A DNA stretch of 6,015 nucleotides, taken from assembly GCA_003220855.1 (NCBI GenBank), contig QHTP01000088.1, positions 1 through 6,015 on the forward strand, in the 5' to 3' direction. Below, one piece after another: positions 1 to 4,884 of the stretch. The first letter of the stretch is position 1; the number at the start of each line of letters is the position of its first letter. The translations under genes and the position numbers were made by a program. The DNA is from Gemmatimonadota bacterium (lineage in GTDB: Bacteria > Gemmatimonadota > Gemmatimonadetes > Gemmatimonadales > GWC2-71-9). Below the pieces are notes generated by a model, which was not told the origin of the DNA, made no database searches, and saw only the letters and a list, made by a program, of their open reading frames with translations.

Positions 1-442
1 CCACGTCGCCCGACAGGTTGGCCGCCTCCACCTCGCCGTTGACGGTATGGCCGACGAATCGCACGCCCGCGGGGACCCGGACGGTGAAGTTCACTCTCAC
101 GTCGTTGTCATGCGTGCTCATGTGACCATGCTCGCCCGTCTCGCAAGTGTTCTCGCGCGCGCCGTCGCTCGGGTACACCGCGCAGATGGTGACCCCGCCC
201 TCGGACGGCACGACCTCGATCTTCACCTCGTCCGGGTCGCTGCGGCGTGCGTGCTTCACCGCCGTGACCTCCACGTCGCCCGAGCCGGCCATGGCGTCGA
301 TGTCGCCATTCACGCCCTTGATCTCGATCGTCTTGCCCGCGGCAACCTGCCCCTTCCAGTGGAACTCACCCTGGGCCGCCGCGGGGCGGGCGAACGGCAG
401 GGCGGCCGCGACGACGAGCGGCCCGAGCGTGGCCAAACGCAT
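1..442 (-). CDS. Secreted DUF4097-type beta-repeat protein B (partial, C-terminus beyond the left edge)
   Basis: The first 147 residues are visible; the frame stays open to position 1, so the gene continues outside the window. Residues 1-23 look like a signal peptide (MRLATLGPLVVAAALPFARP, then AAA before Q24), so the protein is probably exported. The mature part has short beta-strand units ending in G-D/E-hydrophobic turns (VNGDIDA, GSGDVEV, VNGEVEA, LSGDV), as in DUF4097 proteins, which are predicted beta-roll or beta-helix folds of unknown function. Cys87 and Cys100 flank an insertion and could form a disulfide. The start at 442 is preferred because AGGAGG (450-455) lies 7 nt upstream. An in-frame ATG at 448 overlaps the upstream stop as ATGA and is the alternative. 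It is the last visible gene of the sigma/anti-sigma unit and a paralogue in style of the 445-1359 product. The family call is firm; no enzymatic motif is visible and the role is unknown. Confidence 0.82.
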   Translation of the reverse strand, partial: MRLATLGPLVVAAALPFARPAAAQGEFHWKGQVAAGKTIEIKGVNGDIDAMAGSGDVEVTAVKHARRSDPDEVKIEVVPSEGGVTICAVYPSDGARENTCETGEHGHMSTHDNDVRVNFTVRVPAGVRFVGHTVNGEVEAANLSGDV

Positions 443-444
443 GG

Positions 445-1359
445 TCATTCCTCCTCCTGGTCCTGATCGTGGTCCTGGTCGTGGTTCTTGTGTTGGTCTC
501 GGTCCTTGTCCTTGGCCAGCTGCCCGGGACGACACAGCCGGATGTCGCCGTTGAACGACTCGAGCTCGAGCCGCGCGTTCCCCGAGCCGATCGTGAAGCT
601 GAAGCGGTGCTTGGTCTTGCCGGTCAGCTGGACCGGGAAGCAGGCGTTGAAATCGCCGTCGAACGTCGAGACTGAAACGGAGACGTTGGATTTCTCCGGG
701 ACCGACACCCGCAGGTCACCGTCATGGGTGGAGAAGCGGTAGCGCCCGCCGTCCTTGATGGTCCCGTCGTACAGGACGTCGCCATTGACCGTGGTCGCCT
801 CCGCGTTGGAGGACTCGACCTGCACGAGTGAGATGTCGCCGTTCACGGTCTCCGCCGAGACGTCGCCCGAGATCTGGCTCGCCTTGATGGTCTCGTTCAC
901 GCTGCTCAGGTCGATACGGCCGCGTGCCTTCTCGAGTGTCACGTCGCCCTGCACCGATTTGAGGGAGACGTTGCCGACACCGCCCGAGACCTTGACCGTC
1001 CCCTGGACCGTTTCGGCCGTGATCTCGCCCTGGCTCCCGTCGACCGTGATGTCGGTATAAACGCCGGACAGGGCGAGCGCCATGGCGGCGGGGACGGTGA
1101 TCTCGTAGTCCACGACCTGGGACGGGCCGCGCCGGCCCTCCGACTTCACGCGTACCACCTGCTCCGACGCGTCGACGGTGATGCGGTCCCGACTCGAGTG
1201 GCTCGCCGTCACCCGCACCGCGCTCTTGCTCCACGTCTTGATGGCGATCTCCCCGCCGAAGTTGTTCACCTCGAGACGGGCGCCCGCCCGCACCGGGACG
1301 GTCGTGTCGGTCTGTTGTGCGAGCGCGAGGCCTGCCAGCGTCGCCAGGGTCGTGAGCAT
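445..1359 (-). CDS. Secreted DUF4097-type beta-repeat protein A with charged C-terminal tail
   Basis: A 304-residue protein. Residues 1-14 (MLTTLATLAGLALA, then QQ) look like a short signal peptide, though it has no basic residue near the start. Residues 25-275 are a ladder of short strands with G-D/E-hydrophobic turns (GGEIAI, QGEITAE, QGTVKV, VGNVSL, QGDVTL, SGDVSAE, NGDISL, NGDVLY, DGDLRV, DGDFNA, NGDIRL), typical of DUF4097 proteins predicted to form a right-handed beta-roll. Cys240 and Cys276 are the only cysteines. Residues 283-304 form a low-complexity tail of Asp, Gln, His, Lys and Glu. AGGAGG at 1370-1375 lies 10 nt before the ATG, and no earlier in-frame start exists. It follows the anti-sigma gene by 16 nt, so it is probably controlled by this sigma factor. 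The biochemical role is unknown; an envelope-associated sensor or scaffold is an inference from context. Confidence 0.87.
   Translation of the reverse strand: MLTTLATLAGLALAQQTDTTVPVRAGARLEVNNFGGEIAIKTWSKSAVRVTASHSSRDRITVDASEQVVRVKSEGRRGPSQVVDYEITVPAAMALALSGVYTDITVDGSQGEITAETVQGTVKVSGGVGNVSLKSVQGDVTLEKARGRIDLSSVNETIKASQISGDVSAETVNGDISLVQVESSNAEATTVNGDVLYDGTIKDGGRYRFSTHDGDLRVSVPEKSNVSVSVSTFDGDFNACFPVQLTGKTKHRFSFTIGSGNARLELESFNGDIRLCRPGQLAKDKDRDQHKNHDQDHDQDQEEE
450..458 (-). promoter_or_regulatory. Ribosome binding site inside the upstream coding end (AGGAGGAGG)
   Basis: On the minus strand the last codons of the 445-1359 gene, CAG GAG GAG GAA TGA, create overlapping AGGAGG elements (450-455 and 453-458). 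The first is 7 nt from the ATG at 442. The second is 4 nt from the ATG at 448, which itself overlaps the TGA. The same bases therefore encode the terminal Glu triplet and serve as the Shine-Dalgarno site, which suggests translational coupling of the two DUF4097 genes. Confidence 0.7.
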
Positions 1360-1375
1360 GCTCGTCCGTCCTCCT

Positions 1376-2035
1376 CTAGGTCCGCGCGCCCGCGAGTGCC
1401 GCCGCCTGCCGCAGGAGCTCCAGTTTGCGCCGCATCTCTTGGGCGAGGTGCAGGTTCAGATATGAGTTCGCCGGGTCCGCGGCCAGCGCGCTCTGCGCGT
1501 CGCGGATCGCCCGGTCGATGATCCCGAGGTTCTTCTCGATCACGCGCACCGTGGCCGTATCGAGCCGGCTGCGACCCTGTGCCAGTACGCGCTCCAGGCT
1601 CGCCACGGCCGCCGCGTACCTGGGATTCGCCTCGTACGTGCCGACGTTCGTCAAAATGGGACTCGGGGTCGTGGTCGACTGGGACGGCCGTGCCCCGGCG
1701 GGCCGGCGTAGCAGCAGCCACGCGGAGCCCGCCGAGAGCAGGGTCAGCGCGACCGCCGCGGCGGCGAGCTGCGGCACGGTGAAGGAGAGACGCCGGCGTG
1801 CCCGTCGGGCGTCGAGACTCACCACGCCCACGTGCCGCGCGATCGCGGGCCAGAGATCCGTCGTGGGAGGCGTGTCGTCCAGGGCCTGCGCGCGGGCCAC
1901 GACCCGGCGCAGCTGCTCGAGCGTCGCCCGGCAGTCCGCACAGGCCCGAAGGTGCGCTTCGAGGGTCGCGCGCTCGCTCTCGGGAAGTTCTCCGTCGAGG
2001 TACTCGGACAGTCGGTTGGTCCACGTATCGCTCAT
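1376..2035 (-). CDS. Anti-sigma factor, zinc-finger (zf-HC2) single-pass membrane protein
   Basis: A 219-residue protein. Residues 1-45 form the anti-sigma zinc-finger domain: an acidic helix (LSEYLDGELPESERATLEAH) followed by His28-x3-Cys32-x2-Cys35, the HxxxCxxC zinc site of ZAS-type anti-sigma factors. A basic stretch (DARRARRR, 75-82) precedes one membrane segment at about 86-108, giving a cytoplasmic N-terminus and an extracytoplasmic C-terminus. The outer part (109-219) has a Ser/Thr/Pro-rich linker, then predicted helices rich in Ala, Leu and Arg. Such proteins hold their partner sigma factor inactive until an envelope signal releases it. The ATG at 2035 is chosen because AAGGGAG (2041-2047) lies 5 nt upstream. 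The frame stays open into the sigma gene, but that extension would overlap sigma region 4 and is not protein-like. The 31-nt gap after sigma supports the pairing. The input signal cannot be read from sequence. Confidence 0.92.
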   Translation of the reverse strand: MSDTWTNRLSEYLDGELPESERATLEAHLRACADCRATLEQLRRVVARAQALDDTPPTTDLWPAIARHVGVVSLDARRARRRLSFTVPQLAAAAVALTLLSAGSAWLLLRRPAGARPSQSTTTPSPILTNVGTYEANPRYAAAVASLERVLAQGRSRLDTATVRVIEKNLGIIDRAIRDAQSALAADPANSYLNLHLAQEMRRKLELLRQAAALAGART

Positions 2036-2066
2036 CCATGCTCCCTTCTCAGTTCCGCGTTCCGCG

Positions 2067-2639
2067 CTACTCCAAGTGCCGGCGCAGCGCCATGCGCGCG
2101 TGATGCAGCTGCGACTTCGACGTCCCTGGCACGATCCCCAGCAGGTCCGCGATCTCCTCGTGGCGGTATCCCTCGATGTCGTGCAGCACGAACACCTGCC
2201 GGGCCCCGTCGGGCAGCCGCTCGATCGCCGCCTCGAAATCGAGCGACAACTCTGCCGTGTGAGGTCGGCTCGCCACACCGTCCAGCACGTTCTCCGAGTC
2301 GTCGTAGCGGCCGCGCTCCGTACCCAGCGTGGTGCGCCGGGCCAGAATGACGTTTACCGCGAGGCGGTGCAGCCATGTCCCGAACGCCGCCTCCCCGCGA
2401 AACGTCGAGAGTTTGCTCCACGCCCGGACGAACACGTCTTGGGTGAGATCGTCCGCGTGGTCCTCTCCCGTCATCCGCTGCGCGAGACTGTGGATCCGGG
2501 CCACGTGCGAGCGATACAGCCGCTCGAACGCCCGGCCGTCCCCCGAGGCGGCGAGCGCCACGTCGGCTGTTTCCGCGTCCCGCGTCGCCTGGTCGAGATC
2601 CCTGCGCAGTGTCGCCACCCCGGGAGTGGTGAGCTCCAT
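2067..2639 (-). CDS. ECF (extracytoplasmic function) RNA polymerase sigma factor, RpoE-like
   Basis: A 190-residue protein with the two-domain ECF layout. Region 2 is at about 30-102: AFERLYRSHVARIHSLAQRM, then the region 2.2 core DLTQDVFVRAW (64-74), then FGTWLHRLAVNVILARRR-like residues for -10 recognition. A linker (103-133) leads to region 4 at about 134-187: AIERLPDGARQVFVLHDIEG followed by the helix-turn-helix HEEIADLLGIVPGTSKSQLH. It directs RNA polymerase to a stress regulon and is restrained by the anti-sigma encoded just downstream. Residues 1-27 are an N-terminal extension before the conserved domain. The only upstream ribosome-binding hint is AGG 4 nt before the ATG, so the start is less certain than the family. 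Being first in the unit with its regulator next is the usual arrangement for an autoregulated ECF pair. The exact ECF group cannot be assigned by eye. Confidence 0.94.
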   Translation of the reverse strand: MELTTPGVATLRRDLDQATRDAETADVALAASGDGRAFERLYRSHVARIHSLAQRMTGEDHADDLTQDVFVRAWSKLSTFRGEAAFGTWLHRLAVNVILARRTTLGTERGRYDDSENVLDGVASRPHTAELSLDFEAAIERLPDGARQVFVLHDIEGYRHEEIADLLGIVPGTSKSQLHHARMALRRHLE

Positions 2640-2645
2640 GTGCCT

Positions 2646-2681
2646 AATTCGATATGGCTTAGGGCTGAAAGGTTGTAACCA
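2646..2681 (-). promoter_or_regulatory. Candidate ECF-type promoter of the sigma/anti-sigma/DUF4097 unit
   Basis: Reading the minus strand from 2680, GGTTACAACCTTT carries an AACC core followed by T residues, resembling -35 elements used by many ECF sigma factors. After AAC (2674-2672) and a 16-nt spacer comes ATATCG (2655-2650), an AT-rich patch that could serve as -10 just ahead of the ATG at 2639. The -35 likeness is reasonable. The -10 does not match a CGTC-type consensus and the implied leader is very short, so this is tentative. Confidence 0.35.
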
Positions 2682-2701
2682 ATCGGTGTAGATTGCGAGC
2701 C

Positions 2702-3409
2702 GTGAGCTCCCCCGCGAGCCTCTCCGCCCTCGCAGGCCTCGGCCTGGTGCTCGGGCTGCGACACGCCTTCGAGCCGGACCACCTGGCGGCCGTTTCCACC
2801 CTGGCCACCCGCCAGGGGCGGTTGCTCGACGCCTGCAGGCTGGGTCTCGCCTGGGCCGTCGGGCATACCGCGAGCGTGGGGGTCGTGGTGGGCGCGATCA
2901 TCCTGTTCCGGCTGAAGCTGCCGCAACGCTTCTCGCCTGCGGCCGATTTTCTCGTGGCCCTGCTGCTGATCGGGCTCGGTGGGTCGGTGCTGTTGCGCTA
3001 TGCGCGCGGGCGGTGGCACCTACACGTGCACTCCCACAGCACGGGGGGAGAGCCCCACTTGCATCTCCACAGTCATGCTCACGACGCCGCACACCAGCAC
3101 CCGCACCCGCGCGGCGACGCCCGGCGCTCGCTCGGCTTCGGCCTGCTGCATGGGCTCGCCGGCAGCGCCGCGCTCCTGGTGCTCCTCGTCGCCGCGGCGC
3201 CCACGCGTGGGGCTCAGCTCGCCTATTTCCTCGCCTTCGCCGCCGGCACGACGATCGGGATGCTGTGCGTGTCGTTCTCACTCGCCGGGATCGTGCGGCT
3301 CGCGTCCGGGGGGGCGCCGCGCTGGGCGACCGTGCTGCACCTGGGCTCGGCCCTGACGAGCGTGGCCGTTGGGTTCGGTCTGGCGGCGACCACGCTGGCG
3401 GGACTGTGA
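2702..3409 (+). CDS. NicO/UreH-like nickel/cobalt-type membrane transporter with His-rich loop
   Basis: A 235-residue inner-membrane protein with about six predicted membrane segments (roughly 5-20, 48-70, 82-100, 143-166, 172-200 and 209-233). The first segment ends in RHAFEPDH, where His21-x4-Asp26-His27 matches the HX4DH signature of NiCoT/NicO/UreH metal transporters, in which it is needed for Ni2+ or Co2+ transport. A second conserved-looking motif is LLHGLAGSAAL (149-159). Between segments 3 and 4, residues 106-135 hold 12 histidines, a likely metal-binding loop. The GTG at 2702 gives a compact start; a TTG at 2693 would add three residues. Neither has a clear Shine-Dalgarno site, so leaderless or weak initiation is possible. 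It is transcribed away from sigma and probably together with the lipoprotein gene 19 nt downstream. No urease or hydrogenase genes are visible, so the substrate metal is inferred from family only. Confidence 0.82.
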   Translation: MSSPASLSALAGLGLVLGLRHAFEPDHLAAVSTLATRQGRLLDACRLGLAWAVGHTASVGVVVGAIILFRLKLPQRFSPAADFLVALLLIGLGGSVLLRYARGRWHLHVHSHSTGGEPHLHLHSHAHDAAHQHPHPRGDARRSLGFGLLHGLAGSAALLVLLVAAAPTRGAQLAYFLAFAAGTTIGMLCVSFSLAGIVRLASGGAPRWATVLHLGSALTSVAVGFGLAATTLAGL

Positions 3410-3428
3410 GCCGAACACGCCGAACACC

Positions 3429-3791
3429 ATGAAGCTTTGGGCCCGCTGGCTCCCCACACTCTTGCTGCTCGGCTGCCTCGACAGCTTCGCCCCCGCGGGG
3501 GCGGTCCCGTTCACGCCACCCGCCCTGTATCAGACGTGGTGGAGCGCCATCGAGGCGTGCGCCGGCCTGTGGGGCAAGTTCGATCGTGTGGAATGGTACG
3601 AAGTGCCAGGCGGGGACTATCCGTGCCCCGCCTACGAGGGTCGCTGCGACGGGTGGTGGCAGCCTCCACACACCATCTACCTCGCGCACCGCTGGCGCAA
3701 CGACCGCCAACTCGTGGAGCACGAGATGCTCCACGACTTGCTCCAGCGCGGTGATCATCCGCCGGTGTTTCAGGCGTGCGGCGTGTTGTAG
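3429..3791 (+). CDS. Small lipoprotein with HExxH putative zinc-metalloprotease motif
   Basis: A 120-residue protein that I do not recognise as a named family. The N-terminus MKLWARWLPTLLLLGC is a lipoprotein signal with lipobox LLGC, giving lipidated Cys16 and envelope anchoring. The mature domain is only about 100 residues. Near the end, VEHEMLHDLL (97-106) holds His98-Glu99-x2-His102, the zinc-binding and catalytic HExxH of zincin peptidases. His110 in GDHPPVF is a candidate third ligand and resembles the H-x-P-x-F element of SprT/WLM-like domains. Four further cysteines (44, 66, 73, 117) could make two disulfides, fitting an extracytoplasmic location. The ATG at 3429 is chosen because it begins a complete lipoprotein signal; no good ribosome binding site is seen, so coupling to the transporter stop 19 nt upstream is plausible. 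The last 22 bases overlap the converging glycosyltransferase. The zinc-site assignment is fairly sure; peptidase activity is an inference. Confidence 0.75.
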   Translation: MKLWARWLPTLLLLGCLDSFAPAGAVPFTPPALYQTWWSAIEACAGLWGKFDRVEWYEVPGGDYPCPAYEGRCDGWWQPPHTIYLAHRWRNDRQLVEHEMLHDLLQRGDHPPVFQACGVL

Positions 3792-4411
3792 GTCCTACCT
3801 CTCCATTCGACCTTCCTGCTTCCACGCCACGCCGACCTGATCATGATGTACGCCACGACACCCGCGCCGAACGGGTAGAGCAGCGCGTACGTGAGCGGCG
3901 CACCCTCGACCCAGTACACGGCGACCCAGATGCCAAGTGAGATCAGCGTCGTGACACCCGCCCACCACCACCCGGACACTGCCCACGCCACCGGCGGCAC
4001 GATCCACAGGAGGGCCGGCAGCCACATGAGATAGCGAACGATTCGCCGCACCAGCGCGATCGGCGGAAACGCCAGCGGCACACCGGTCGCAAGGTTCTTG
4101 GTCCACCCTTCCACGATCCCGGCCAGGCTCCGGTACATGCGCGTGACCATGTACTGCTCGCCGTGTGTCAGGAAGATGTCGAGATGATGTCGCACGTAAC
4201 CTTGGGCCAGCGCCATGTCGTCTACGACGCTCTGCTTCACCGCTTGGTGCGTGCCCACCGTCTCGTACGCGGCGCGAGTCGTCAAGATGAACTGCCCGTT
4301 CGCGATCGCGTCCCATTCCACCCGCGTCCGGTTGATGCGGCGCAGGTCGCCCACCCGGGCCGCCAGCGCCACGAACACGTGCGGCTGTACCAGCCGCTCC
4401 CAGAAGGTCAC
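3770..4411 (-). CDS. Family 2 glycosyltransferase, C-terminal part (separated from its N-terminal part by a frameshift)
   Basis: This frame carries the second half of a membrane GT2 enzyme. From the GTG at 4411 it gives 213 residues: VTFWERLVQP, then ANGQFILTT (37-45), AAYETVGTHQAV (47-58), the acidic catalytic-base region VVDDMALAQ (62-70), and RMYRSLAGIVEGWTKN (91-106). These are the acceptor-side motifs of HpnB/CrtQ-like GT2 proteins. About three membrane segments follow (roughly 115-195), then a WRGRTY tail usual in this group. The frame runs open further upstream, but that part is out-of-frame sequence of the N-terminal half. Position 4411 is where homology-like sequence resumes, and its GTG overlaps the upstream TGA as GTGA, so separate re-initiated translation is formally possible. 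Joining the halves by one base gives 371 residues, close to the expected family length. The 3' end overlaps the lipoprotein gene by 22 bases on the opposite strand. Confidence 0.8.
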   Translation of the reverse strand: MTFWERLVQPHVFVALAARVGDLRRINRTRVEWDAIANGQFILTTRAAYETVGTHQAVKQSVVDDMALAQGYVRHHLDIFLTHGEQYMVTRMYRSLAGIVEGWTKNLATGVPLAFPPIALVRRIVRYLMWLPALLWIVPPVAWAVSGWWWAGVTTLISLGIWVAVYWVEGAPLTYALLYPFGAGVVAYIMIRSAWRGSRKVEWRGRTYNTPHA

Positions 4412-4419
4412 CTTTCCTG
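4408..4419 (-). other. Frameshift junction within the glycosyltransferase gene
   Basis: On the minus strand the reading CAG GAA AGG TGA ends the N-terminal frame. Adding one base in the A run (4413-4415), or slipping back one base, gives CAG GAA AAG GTG ACC, that is Q-E-K-V-T, and joins two halves that carry complementary motifs of the same enzyme. The joined length is exactly in frame (371 codons plus stop). Causes could be a sequencing or assembly indel, a real inactivating mutation, or recoding. No canonical X-XXY-YYZ slippery heptamer is present in the zero frame. Confidence 0.75.
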
Positions 4420-4884
4420 GCGCGACACCACACTCACGAGCGCGACCCGCTCGGTCGTGAGCACACCCACCGCCCGCGCAATGAGCTCCGGGTGCTGTCG
4501 CGTGTCGGCGTCGACGAACAGCAGCAGCTCTCCTCGTGCCGCGCGATACCCCTGCACCAACGCCCACTGCTTTCCGAACCATCCTGGCGGCAGCTCCGCT
4601 CCCCGCAGCAGCCGCACTCCCGCCAGCCGCTCCACGATCGCCGCCGTGTCATCGGTCGAGCGGTCGTCCACCACGATCACCTCGAGCGGCCGGTAGGCCG
4701 TTGCCAGGATCGACCGGACGCACGCGTCGATGTTCACGGCTTCGTTCCGCGCCGGGACGATCACCGAGACGAGCGCGCCGCTGGTCTGGGGCGGCCAGTC
4801 GGCGAGACGCGGACGGCGCGTAGCGTATCGATAGACGAGCAGCGCCAGGAACAGGGCGTACGCGGCGGGGATCCACCACGTCAC
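4408..4884 (-). CDS. Family 2 glycosyltransferase, N-terminal part (ends early at a frameshift)
   Basis: This 158-residue frame begins with one membrane segment (WWIPAAYALFLALLVYRY, 3-20), followed by the nucleotide-sugar-binding half of a GT-A fold: VSVIVPARNEA (39-49), EVIVVDDRSTDD (68-79), LPPGWFGKQWA (98-108), and LLLFVDADTR (120-129), whose DAD (125-127) is the DxD metal/nucleotide site. It stops at SVVSRQER, just where relatives continue into an (F)WERL segment, which is present in the next frame. On its own it lacks the acceptor side and the catalytic-base region, so it should be inactive. The GTG at 4884 overlaps the symporter stop as GTGA, with AAGGAG 10 nt upstream; no ATG is available nearby. 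The protein would act at the inner-membrane cytoplasmic face on a lipid or polyprenoid acceptor, which the sequence does not specify. Confidence 0.85.
   Translation of the reverse strand: MTWWIPAAYALFLALLVYRYATRRPRLADWPPQTSGALVSVIVPARNEAVNIDACVRSILATAYRPLEVIVVDDRSTDDTAAIVERLAGVRLLRGAELPPGWFGKQWALVQGYRAARGELLLFVDADTRQHPELIARAVGVLTTERVALVSVVSRQER

Noticed and set aside
2036..2278. N-terminal extension of the anti-sigma reading frame into the sigma gene.
   Set aside because: It overlaps sigma region 4 out of frame, has a low-complexity Arg/Ser/Cys composition, and a good ribosome binding site exists directly before the ATG at 2035.
1425..2678. Long plus-strand open frame of about 417 codons across the sigma/anti-sigma genes.
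   Set aside because: It is antisense to two clearly recognised genes, is very rich in Arg, Ser and Ala without any domain, and is the usual spurious frame of very GC-rich coding DNA.
3488..3503. Perfect 16-base palindrome CGCCCCCGCGGGGGCG.
   Set aside because: It lies inside the lipoprotein gene just after the signal peptide, has no loop or T-run, and is easily produced by Ala/Pro/Gly codons in this base composition.
4408..4420. Programmed -1 ribosomal frameshift in the glycosyltransferase gene.
   Set aside because: A -1 slip would restore the frame, but the site lacks a zero-frame X-XXY-YYZ heptamer and the A run is only three long; kept only as a minor alternative.
4412..4582. Upstream part of the open frame preceding the glycosyltransferase C-terminal half.
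   Set aside because: It is Arg/Ala/Gly-rich out-of-frame sequence of the N-terminal half; recognisable protein resumes only at VTFWERL near 4411.
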